Positions 13,318 to 19,002 of a stretch of 19,002 nt of DNA are shown here, one piece after another (within the stretch, counting starts at the first letter, position 1; every line of letters begins with the position of its first letter). The position numbers were made by a program, and so were the translations under genes. The stretch is from assembly GCA_050012355.1 (NCBI GenBank), contig JBEKHI010000131.1, forward strand, positions 1 through 19,002, written 5' to 3'. The notes beneath the pieces were generated by a model. That model did no database searches, had not been told where the DNA came from, and saw only the letters and a list, made by a program, of their open reading frames with translations. Origin of the DNA: JBEKHI01 sp050012355. GTDB lineage: Bacteria; Actinomycetota; Actinomycetes; Streptosporangiales; Streptosporangiaceae.

Positions 13318-15800
13318 GAGTTGAACGATAACCGACCGGTAGCGTCGCGCAGTGCGCGACCGGTGGCGCTGTGGCTGTCGGCGGCTACTTGGTCGGGGGT
13401 GCCGGTGGCGACGATCTTGCCGCCGCGGGGGCCGCCGCCGGGGCCGAGGTCGATGATGTGGTCGGCGTTGGCGATCAGGCCGAGGTCGTGGTCTATGACG
13501 ATCACCGTCGCCTGCGTGTCGAGCAGCCTGTCCAGGGTCCCGACCAGTCGCTGGATGTCGCGCGGGTGCAGGCCGACGCTGGGTTCGTCGAAGACGTATA
13601 CCGTCCCCGGCTGGTCGGTGTGCAGCCCGGTGGACAGGCGCAGCCGCTGCGCCTCGCCACCGGACAGGGCGGGTGTCGGCTCGCCGAGGGTCAGGTAGCC
13701 GAGACCGACCTCCTGCAGCGCGACGAGCGGGCGGCGGATCGTCCCGTGAGCATGGAAATGCTGAGCCGCCTCGTCGACGGTCATCGCGAGCACGTCCGCG
13801 ATCGACTTGCCATCCACCGTGACCCGCAGCGTCTCCTTGTTGTACCGGCGTCCGCCGCATTCGTGGCAGCGGACGATCAGGTCAGGAAGGTACTGGATGT
13901 CCAGTGCGAGCTCGCCAAGGCCGTGGCACACCGGGCACTGGCCTTCGGCGGTGTTGTAGGAGAACTGCCCGGCTTTCAAGCCCGACTCACGGGCGTAGCG
14001 GGAGCGGATGGGGTCGAAGGCACCACAGTACGTCGCTGGGGTGGACCGGGCGTTCGCGCCGATGGGGTTCGCGTCGATCTGAACCACGCGGGTGACGCCG
14101 GGTGCCCGCAGATGGCCCACGTGTTCTGGGAGCGGCCGCCCAGCAAGGGTATCGCGCAGCGCCGGTACCAGGCTGTCCAGGATGAGGGTGGACTTCCCTG
14201 ACCCCGACACGCCGGTGATCAGGGTGAGCCGGTTGCACGGGATCGCGGCGGTCAGGTCGCGCAGCGTGTGCAGCTGATTGACGGTGAGCTCGATGTGCCC
14301 GGTTTGCTTGGTGACCGGGCGCAGGTCGCGTACCCGGAGCGGTTCGGTTCCGGCCAGGAACGGGCCGGTCACCGATGCGGGGTCCCGGGCCAGCTCGGCC
14401 GCGGTGCCCTGAGCGATGACCTGGCCGCCGTCGCTGCCCGCGCCCGGACCCAGTTCGATGATCTGGTCCGCGGCGCGCATCAACGGCAGGTGGTGATCGA
14501 CCACGACCACGGTGTTGCCGTGGTCGGCGAGCTGGCCGACGGTCTCGATCAGCCCGTCCATGTTGGCCGGGTGCAGCCCGACGCTTGGCTCGTCCAGGAC
14601 GTACAGCGCTCCGGTGGACCGGGCATGGACGGTCGCGGTGAGCTCGATCCGCTGCCGTTCGCCGGTCGACAGCGTGTTGCCTGCCCGGTCCAGCGTCAGG
14701 TAGTCCAAGCCGAGCTTGAGCAGCGGTCCGACGCCGTCGAGCAGCTCGCCGGTGAGCCGCCGCGCCAGGTCATGCAGCTCCGTCGGCAGCTTGGCTGGCA
14801 GTGCCGCGGCGAAATCCCGTACCTCATCGAGTTCGAGTGCGGTGATCTGCGCGATGCTGCGACCGTCGAGTTCGGAGGCGAGTGTCTCGGGACGGAACCG
14901 GGTGCCATGACAGACGGGACAGGTGCGGGTCGTGTAGAAGCGGCCCAGGCGGGTGCGGGTCGTCTCGCCGGCTTCCGCGACTGCCCGCGTCGCGTTGACG
15001 TACTCGGCGTTAAGCCTGAACGTCCGGCCCGACCGGCCCGGCAGCGCCACCTCGGTGTGCTGGCTCGGGCCGTGCAGGATGAAGTCCTGCTCCTTCGGGG
15101 TCAGGTCCCGGTACGGGATATCGGTGCGGATGCCGAGCTGCGCCACGACGTTCGGCATGAAGGAACGGCCCGCGAGCCGCCAGGGGGCGACCGCGCCGTC
15201 GTCGATTGACCGGCTTTCGTCGGGTATCAGGGTGCTTTCGTCGATCTCGTCGACCGCCCCGATACCCCCGCATTCCGGGCAGGCGCCGTAGGAGTTGAAC
15301 GAGAACGACTCGGCGCTCGGGAACCGGAACGTCACGTGGCAGACCGGGCAGGTGAGGGCGCCGGTATCGGCGTCGCTGGCGGCGGCGATGGCCGTCAGCG
15401 TGGTCTGGTTGGGGTGGCCGTTCGGACATAGGTGGGTGCCGAGGCGCGACATCATCAGGCGCAGCACGTTGAGCGTCTCGGTCATCGTGCCGACCGTGGA
15501 CCGCCGGTCCGGGATCGGCGGCCGCTGCCGCAGGGCCAGCGCCGCCGGGACATCCTCGATACGGTCGGCGTCCGGTCTCGAGGCCTTCCCCTCGATCCGG
15601 TTCCTCGTGTAAGGGCTGAGCGCGTCCAGGAACCGGCGCGACCCCTCCGCGTACAGGACCCCCATGGCCAGGCTCGACTTCCCGGAGCCGGAGACACCGG
15701 TGACCATCACCACCGACCACAGTGGCACGTCCACGTCGACCGAACGCAGGTTGTTGGTCCGTGCTCCCCGGACCTTGATCGCCTCCGGCAGCTTCCGCAT
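12918..15800 (-). CDS. uvrA: Class II UvrA-like ABC ATPase (excinuclease subunit A type), frame extended at its 3' end
   Basis: A soluble double-ABC ATPase. The first half has Walker A GVSGSGKS (35-42), a degenerate signature LSTGE, and LDEPSVGLHP. The second half has GVSGSGKST, signature LSGGE and FDEPSVGLHP. Zinc-binding pairs CPVC...CPEC and CPVC...CHEC are present. Between RLGTHLCPNG and ALTCPVCHVTF only about 25 residues remain where classical UvrA holds the UvrB-binding domain. This marks the class II group, which includes DrrC-like drug-resistance proteins; classical repair with UvrB is doubtful. Family similarity ends near residue 825 (TGRALRDATG). The remaining 133 or so codons to TGA 12918 overlap the SWIM gene in another frame and look like shadow sequence (Arg/Pro/Ser/Thr rich). 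ATG 15800 is at the usual family start; TACGAC lies seven bases upstream. Confidence 0.88.
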   Translation of the reverse strand: MRKLPEAIKVRGARTNNLRSVDVDVPLWSVVMVTGVSGSGKSSLAMGVLYAEGSRRFLDALSPYTRNRIEGKASRPDADRIEDVPAALALRQRPPIPDRRSTVGTMTETLNVLRLMMSRLGTHLCPNGHPNQTTLTAIAAASDADTGALTCPVCHVTFRFPSAESFSFNSYGACPECGGIGAVDEIDESTLIPDESRSIDDGAVAPWRLAGRSFMPNVVAQLGIRTDIPYRDLTPKEQDFILHGPSQHTEVALPGRSGRTFRLNAEYVNATRAVAEAGETTRTRLGRFYTTRTCPVCHGTRFRPETLASELDGRSIAQITALELDEVRDFAAALPAKLPTELHDLARRLTGELLDGVGPLLKLGLDYLTLDRAGNTLSTGERQRIELTATVHARSTGALYVLDEPSVGLHPANMDGLIETVGQLADHGNTVVVVDHHLPLMRAADQIIELGPGAGSDGGQVIAQGTAAELARDPASVTGPFLAGTEPLRVRDLRPVTKQTGHIELTVNQLHTLRDLTAAIPCNRLTLITGVSGSGKSTLILDSLVPALRDTLAGRPLPEHVGHLRAPGVTRVVQIDANPIGANARSTPATYCGAFDPIRSRYARESGLKAGQFSYNTAEGQCPVCHGLGELALDIQYLPDLIVRCHECGGRRYNKETLRVTVDGKSIADVLAMTVDEAAQHFHAHGTIRRPLVALQEVGLGYLTLGEPTPALSGGEAQRLRLSTGLHTDQPGTVYVFDEPSVGLHPRDIQRLVGTLDRLLDTQATVIVIDHDLGLIANADHIIDLGPGGGPRGGKIVATGTPDQVAADSHSATGRALRDATGRLSFNSWIARSWGRSRPTRRRAGQRKTCVAGSSPARPAPPSGENARAAARTRTARPSTWKAPASPAPARAARSPASTRYPCCSCTPTARSRPRTTRRTGSSRHQSPRPTSPRTRTPPKSARNNASSGSPAAWKSWTSG
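13325..13330 (-). promoter_or_regulatory. Leaderless-type -10 hexamer of the SWIM-MoxR-VWA operon
   Basis: TATCGT on the minus strand ends seven bases before GTG 13317 and no Shine-Dalgarno is present. It lies at the end of the UvrA-like coding region. The -35 is not clear. Confidence 0.5.
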
Positions 15801-15878
15801 GCTTCAAGTCGTACCCGCCGCCCGGGGGTTGTACGTGGCCGGCCCCCCAGGGCGCTGGCTGCCTGGGAATGTATGACC

Positions 15879-15887
15879 TGTTATCGT
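15879..15887 (+). promoter_or_regulatory. Possible extended -10 promoter of the epimerase gene
   Basis: TGTTATCGT fits an extended -10 (TGN followed by TATCGT). It would start transcription about 25 bases before ATG 15919. The -35 is poor. Confidence 0.35.
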
Positions 15888-15904
15888 CCGGATTAGAGAC
15901 GGAC

Positions 15905-15911
15905 GAAGGAG
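15905..15911 (+). promoter_or_regulatory. Strong Shine-Dalgarno of the epimerase gene
   Basis: GAAGGAG ends seven bases before ATG 15919 and fixes this start. It contrasts with the leaderless-looking genes nearby. Confidence 0.8.
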
Positions 15912-15918
15912 AAACGCG

Positions 15919-16764
15919 ATGACGCGGCGGATCTGTGTGACTGGTGCGAATGGGCTGGCGGGCCGGGCGGTGGTCAGCGACCTGATCGAGCACGGGTATG
16001 ACGTGATGGCGACGGACATCGTGGCGCGGTTCGGCGAGGACGATGTGCTCCGCGCGGACCTCACCGACTATGGGCAGGCGGTCGAGGTGCTCACCGGGGC
16101 GGACGCCGTTGTGCACCTGGCTAACATCCCGGCGCCCGGGCTGACCACGCCGGCGGCCACGTTCAACACGAACATGACGATGAACTTCAACGTCTTCCAG
16201 GCGGCGACGAGCCTGAAGCTGAGCCGGGTCGTGTGGGCGTCGAGCGAGACGACGCTGGGGCTGCCGTTCGATGTGCCGCCGCGTTACGCGCCCATCGACG
16301 AGGACCACTACCCGGTGCCGACGTCCACCTACGCACTGTCCAAGGTGGCGAGCGAGACGGTCGCCGGGCAGATCGCGGACTGGTCGGGCATCCCGTTCGT
16401 CGCGCTGCGCTTCTCCAACATCATGCAGCCCGCCGATTACCAGAAATTCCCGTCGTTCTGGGGCGACCCGCAGCTACGCAAGTGGAACCTGTGGGGCTAC
16501 ATCGACGAGCGGGACGTGGCGCTGTCTTGCCGTCTGGCGCTGGAAGCCGACGCCGGGGCGGTGGGACTGAGTTCGTCGTTCATCATCGCGGCCTCCGACA
16601 CGGTGATGAACCGGCCGTCGGCGGAGCTACTCGACGAGGTTTTCCCTGGCGTGCCGCTGACCCGTGAGGTGGCGAAGTTCGGCACGTTGCTGGGGATCGA
16701 CCGGGCCAGGGAGGCCCTCGGTTTCGAGCCGGAGCACTCGTGGCGGGACCACGTTGAGGGCTGA
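15919..16764 (+). CDS. NAD-dependent epimerase/dehydratase family protein
   Basis: A 281-residue extended-SDR protein. The Rossmann glycine motif is TGANGLAG (G9, G12, G15), the second-strand acidic residue is in ATDIV, and the NAD-binding ADLTD and HLAN blocks follow. The catalytic residues are S108/S109 in WASSETTLG and YALSK (Y138, K142). The late block RFSNIMQPADYQKFPSFWGDP and WGYIDERDVAL are typical of a family related to UDP-glucose 4-epimerases but shorter at the C-terminus. The substrate is unknown; a sugar or simple hydroxy compound is possible. The start is set by a strong Shine-Dalgarno. It is divergent from the UvrA-like gene (118 bases between starts) and convergent with the MerR gene. 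Confidence 0.88.
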   Translation: MTRRICVTGANGLAGRAVVSDLIEHGYDVMATDIVARFGEDDVLRADLTDYGQAVEVLTGADAVVHLANIPAPGLTTPAATFNTNMTMNFNVFQAATSLKLSRVVWASSETTLGLPFDVPPRYAPIDEDHYPVPTSTYALSKVASETVAGQIADWSGIPFVALRFSNIMQPADYQKFPSFWGDPQLRKWNLWGYIDERDVALSCRLALEADAGAVGLSSSFIIAASDTVMNRPSAELLDEVFPGVPLTREVAKFGTLLGIDRAREALGFEPEHSWRDHVEG

Positions 16765-16804
16765 CGGCACCATCCTCGGCTGAGGGAAGCGGGTCACCTC
16801 CGGC

Positions 16805-16826
16805 GAGCTAAGCCCGGCCTAGGCTC
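16805..16826. terminator. Imperfect hairpin between convergent genes
   Basis: GAGCTAAGCCCGGCCTAGGCTC folds on itself with two mismatches and one wobble, between the ends of the epimerase and MerR genes, and overlaps the last bases of the latter. No T-run follows, so a termination role is a guess. Confidence 0.25.
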
Positions 16827-17187
16827 AGAGCTGGCCGCGGTACCAGTTGATCTTCTCCTGGAGGTGCTGGCGCTGGGCCTCCAGCGCGGCGATCCGCTCA
16901 CCAACCTGCGCGTCGTGCTCAGTCAGCAGGCGCAGTCGCTCGGCCACGGTTGGTTCCCCCTCCCTGGCCAGTTCGGCATAGCGACGCATGCGGGCGATGG
17001 GCATGCCGGTGTCGCGCAGGCAGCGCAGCACGCCCAGCCATTCGAGGTCGTCGTCGCCGAAGCGGCGGTGCCCGCTGGGTGCCCGGCTGATGCCGTTGAG
17101 CAGCCCGATCCGCTCGTAGTAACGCAGGGTGTCCAGGCTGAAACCGGACTGTTGGGCGGCCTGACTGGGCGAGAAGCTCGTGGTCAT
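16825..17187 (-). CDS. MerR family regulator, divergent from the aldo/keto reductase
   Basis: A 120-residue regulator with an N-terminal MerR winged helix (residues about 6-40: SPSQAAQQSGFSLDTLRYYERIGLL, then RAPSGHRRF) and the second half-domain DLEWLGVLRCLRDTGMPIARMRRYAEL. A dimerising coiled coil follows from about residue 85 to the end (LTEHDAQVGERIAALEAQRQHLQEKI). There is no metal-binding cysteine pair at the C-terminus, so an organic or redox signal is more likely than a metal. ATG 17187 is chosen because CATGCT, with TTGACC at a 19-base distance, ends seven bases upstream. ATG 17199 and longer frames to 17262 overlap that promoter. It probably controls the reductase and itself through the shared divergent region. 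Confidence 0.9.
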   Translation of the reverse strand: MTTSFSPSQAAQQSGFSLDTLRYYERIGLLNGISRAPSGHRRFGDDDLEWLGVLRCLRDTGMPIARMRRYAELAREGEPTVAERLRLLTEHDAQVGERIAALEAQRQHLQEKINWYRGQL

Positions 17188-17194
17188 GTGCGCC

Positions 17195-17269
17195 AGCATG
17201 ACACCGGGAGCACGGTCCAGGTCAACCAGCCGCCCGGGTTGACCTAGAGCACGCTCCAGCATCCAGACT
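17195..17269. promoter_or_regulatory. Mirror-image divergent promoters with MerR-type 19-base spacers
   Basis: Plus strand: TTGACC (17239-17244), 19 bases, CAGACT (17264-17269), serving the reductase. Minus strand: TTGACC (17225-17220), 19 bases, CATGCT (17200-17195), serving merR with ATG 17187 seven bases on. The two -35 boxes are part of a perfect 9-base inverted repeat, AGGTCAACC (17219-17227) and GGTTGACCT (17237-17245). Long 19-base spacers are the hallmark of promoters twisted open by MerR proteins. Confidence 0.7.
17244..17259 (+). promoter_or_regulatory. MerR-type operator dyad in the reductase promoter spacer
   Basis: CTAGAGCACGCTCCAG is an inverted repeat of two 7-base arms with one mismatch. 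It lies between -35 and -10, where MerR proteins bind. A similar but weaker copy (CTGGACCGTGCTCCCG on the minus strand) lies in the merR promoter spacer. Confidence 0.65.
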
Positions 17270-17315
17270 CGTGCTCATCGCCTGGGCGGACCGGGCGGCT
17301 GGAGAGGAACCGCAC

Positions 17316-18314
17316 ATGAAATACCGCACGATTGGCACGGACCCCAAGACCCGCCGTGAGGTGAGCGTACTCAGCCTGGGTTCCATGCACTTCGGCACCG
17401 CGACCGACGAGGCGACCTCGTTCGCGATCCTGGACCGGTACGTGGAGGCGGGCGGCACCTTCATCGACACCGCGGACAACTACGCGTTCTGGGCCAGCGG
17501 GACCCAGGGCGGGGAGAGCGAGGAACTGCTCGGCCGGTGGCGACGCAGCCGCGGCGTCGGCGACGAGATCGTCATCGCGACCAAGCTCGGTGCCCGGCCA
17601 CTGGCTCCGGGCACCAGCTTCATCGACAATGCCGAGGGCCTGTCTGCCCCGGTCATCCGCGAGTCCGCGGAACGCAGCCGGGAGCGGCTCGGCCTGGACC
17701 GGCTGGACCTCTTGTACGCCCACATCGAGGATCCGGCGGTGCCGCTGGCCGAGACCGTAGAGGCCTTCGCCGCGCTGGTAGCCGAGGGCACCGTGGGTCT
17801 GCTCGGCGTGAGCAACCACTGGGCGTGGCGGGTGGAACGGGCTCGCAGCCTGGCCGCGGCGGCCGGACTGCCCGGCTACGAGGTGCTGCAGTATCAGTAC
17901 AGCTACCTGCGGCCGCGCGCCGACCTGCCGAGCCAGCTCTCCCCAGATGGCGACCAGGGCGCGCTAAGTGCCGATCTGCTCAGCTACCTGCGGGCCGAAC
18001 CGCAGCTCGCGATGGTTGCCTACTCGCCCCTGCTGAAGGGCGGTTACGTACGCCAGGAGAAGCCGCTGGACCCCGAGTTCGATCACCCGGGCACGCCCGC
18101 CCGGCTGGCGGCCCTGCGGGAGGTGGCCGAAGACGCCGGCGCGACCGTCAACCAGGTGGTGCTGGCCTGGCTGATCGACGCGGAGATCCCGATGATCCCG
18201 CTGGTCGGTGCCTCCTCGGTGGCGCAACTGGTAGTACTAGGCGCACCGTGTTGCCATTGGCAACGCGGTGCGCGTCCATGTCGGCTCGATTTCGGTCGTC
18301 CAGGAGGCATGTGA
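17316..18314 (+). CDS. Aldo/keto reductase with an altered C-terminus
   Basis: A NADPH-type aldo/keto reductase of 332 residues. The catalytic tetrad is visible: D51 and Y56 (DTADNYAFW), K90 (IATKLG) and H136 (LLYAHIED). Other family blocks are SLGSMHFGT, GLLGVSNHWAW, VLQYQYSYL and MVAYSPLLKGGY. ATG 17316 follows GGAGAGG by eight bases; the in-frame GTG 17271 lies just after the promoter and is unlikely. Similarity to the family stops after PLVGASSVAQL (residue 305), where the usual continuation is an EE(N/S)LAAL-type helix. Instead 27 unrelated residues rich in Cys, Arg and Gly follow, encoded partly by a hairpin (18241-18273). The gene therefore looks cut at its 3' end and may be impaired, since this helix and the following loop normally close the barrel. 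It is activated presumably by the divergent MerR. Confidence 0.88.
   Translation: MKYRTIGTDPKTRREVSVLSLGSMHFGTATDEATSFAILDRYVEAGGTFIDTADNYAFWASGTQGGESEELLGRWRRSRGVGDEIVIATKLGARPLAPGTSFIDNAEGLSAPVIRESAERSRERLGLDRLDLLYAHIEDPAVPLAETVEAFAALVAEGTVGLLGVSNHWAWRVERARSLAAAAGLPGYEVLQYQYSYLRPRADLPSQLSPDGDQGALSADLLSYLRAEPQLAMVAYSPLLKGGYVRQEKPLDPEFDHPGTPARLAALREVAEDAGATVNQVVLAWLIDAEIPMIPLVGASSVAQLVVLGAPCCHWQRGARPCRLDFGRPGGM
18241..18273. repeat. Hairpin at the aberrant 3' end of the aldo/keto reductase
   Basis: GCGCACCGTGTTGCC (18241-18255) pairs with GGCAACGCGGTGCGC (18259-18273) around ATT. The single imperfect position is T opposite G, which can wobble in RNA. It starts about ten bases after the reductase loses family similarity, suggesting the edge of an inserted element. 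No T-run follows. Confidence 0.8.
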
Positions 18315-18341
18315 ACCGGGCATTTACTTGGCTGAATGTTG

Positions 18342-18370
18342 TAGACATTGATTGTGCTACGTGCTACCTT
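18342..18370 (+). promoter_or_regulatory. Promoter of the DUF222/13E12 gene
   Basis: TAGACA (18342-18347), a 17-base spacer, and TACCTT (18365-18370). The predicted start near 18377 leaves a 5' leader of about 36 bases containing the ribosome-binding site. The spacer and -10 include a tandem 7-base repeat GTGCTAC (18354-18367). Confidence 0.55.
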
Positions 18371-18396
18371 CGAATCAGTTAGCGAAGATTCCGGAA

Positions 18397-18407
18397 GGGA
18401 GGTGATC
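18397..18407 (+). promoter_or_regulatory. Very long Shine-Dalgarno of the DUF222 gene
   Basis: GGGAGGTGATC, within GAAGGGAGGTGATC (18394-18407), matches the reverse complement of the 16S 3' end (GAAAGGAGGTGATC) with one mismatch in 14. GGAGG stands ten bases before ATG 18413. Confidence 0.8.
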
Positions 18408-18412
18408 AGGGG

Positions 18413-19002
18413 ATGTGTACTCAGGCCGAGCAGGTGGTGCCGCGGAGCACGGCGGATGCGCTGGGGATGATGACCGCCGCCCTGGCCTTCCTTTCCGCCG
18501 CTGACCTGCACGCGCTGGGGATCTCCGGGCAGCAGGAGATCCTGGCCGGGCTGGGTACCGTGACCGCCCGGACATCGGCGGTGCGGGCGGCGGCGCTCGC
18601 CGCGTTCGACGCGGCCGGCGGCCCCGAGGCGGACGGGTGCAAGACTGCGGCCGCGTGGCTGCGGCACCGGGGCCAGATGACCAAGGCGGCGGCCCGGGCG
18701 GCGTCGAAGGACTCCAGGATCCAGGCGGCGCACCCGGTGGTCGCGGACGCGCTGGCGGGCGGGGACATCAGCGAGTCCGACTGCATCCTGATCACCGCCG
18801 CGGTACACGGCTGCGGAGAACATGAGCTGAACGTGCTGGGCGCGAAGCTGCTGGAGGAGTACAAGAAGACCCGGCCGGATGAGGACGGGAAGGACCCGTT
18901 CGCCGACCGGCACCTGCAGCTGGATGAGACCATCGACGGGGCCGGCAAGCTGCGGGCGGACCTGTCCCCGCAGGCGACCGCCGTGCTGCGGGCCGTCCTG
19001 GA
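18413..19002 (+). CDS. DUF222 domain / 13E12 repeat family protein, probably with a C-terminal HNH nuclease (3' truncated by window)
   Basis: The frame is open from ATG 18413 to the window end, giving 196 residues without a stop. The start is set by the long Shine-Dalgarno. The N-terminal DUF222 region shows its familiar blocks: a helix near 20-45 (MTAALAFLSAADLHALGI), ADGCKTAAAWLRHRGQMTKAAA (about 80-101), HPVVADALAGGDISESDC, and FADRHLQLDETIDGAG (about 166-181). Family members in mycobacteria and Streptosporangiales usually end in an HNH endonuclease motif after about residue 300, which lies outside the window. The 13E12 family occurs in many similar copies per genome and behaves like a mobile repeat. 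It follows the damaged reductase 3' end by about 100 bases. DUF222 membership is fairly sure; nuclease activity is inferred. Confidence 0.85.
   Translation, partial: MCTQAEQVVPRSTADALGMMTAALAFLSAADLHALGISGQQEILAGLGTVTARTSAVRAAALAAFDAAGGPEADGCKTAAAWLRHRGQMTKAAARAASKDSRIQAAHPVVADALAGGDISESDCILITAAVHGCGEHELNVLGAKLLEEYKKTRPDEDGKDPFADRHLQLDETIDGAGKLRADLSPQATAVLRAVL

Noticed and set aside
13318..13860. N-terminal extension of the SWIM frame
   Set aside because: It runs through UvrA coding sequence in another frame and is mostly Arg, Pro and His; the family start is GTG 13317.
14268..15209. Plus-strand frame of 313 codons opposite the UvrA-like gene
   Set aside because: Antisense shadow of conserved ABC ATPase sequence, with no start signal or family similarity.
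15010..16308. Minus-strand frame of 432 codons spanning the UvrA start and the epimerase gene
   Set aside because: It crosses a divergent promoter region and two well-supported genes in wrong frames.

Overview
The window comes from a high-GC actinomycete, most likely of the Streptosporangiales/Thermomonosporaceae kind. The evidence is very GC-rich third codon positions, an F420-dependent LLM-class oxidoreductase, a DUF222/13E12 gene, and many genes whose start codon lies 5-7 bases after a TANNNT -10 hexamer with no Shine-Dalgarno (leaderless style). The order is inferred, not shown. No rRNA, tRNA or CRISPR was seen.

Left part (1-6000), mostly single genes. In order: the 3' end of a beta-propeller gene; an AlkZ-like winged-helix protein (minus); a divergent TetR regulator; and an SDR oxidoreductase whose promoter carries a near-perfect palindrome between -35 and -10. 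Then comes an F420-dependent oxidoreductase with a KstR-like operator, a convergent GNAT acetyltransferase, and a minus-strand pair (proline iminopeptidase, then an unrecognised 184-residue protein) joined by an ATGA overlap. Positions 5991-6486 hold no gene but contain a 62-base hairpin and three copies of a 17-base repeat.

Middle (6487-13317, minus strand): a tightly overlapping five-gene operon, transcribed SWIM zinc-finger protein -> DUF5691 HEAT-like protein -> MoxR AAA+ ATPase -> DUF5682 protein (TraB/EreA-like) -> VWA (CoxE-like) protein. It resembles the YehL-type MoxR/VWA systems (E. coli yehLMPQ), whose function is unsettled. All four junctions overlap by 4-11 bases. The DUF5682 gene carries a 48-base palindrome read in frame. 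Directly upstream on the same strand is a class II UvrA-like ABC ATPase (start 15800). Its reading frame has no stop at the expected place and runs about 400 bases into the SWIM gene.

Right part (15919-19002): an NAD-dependent epimerase/dehydratase with a strong Shine-Dalgarno; then a MerR regulator divergent from an aldo/keto reductase, with mirror-image TTGACC promoters that both have 19-base spacers. The reductase loses similarity to its family at residue about 305, where a 33-base hairpin begins. Shortly after comes a DUF222/13E12 gene with its own promoter and an almost full-length anti-Shine-Dalgarno match, cut by the window edge. This looks like an element that arrived next to, or into, the reductase 3' end.
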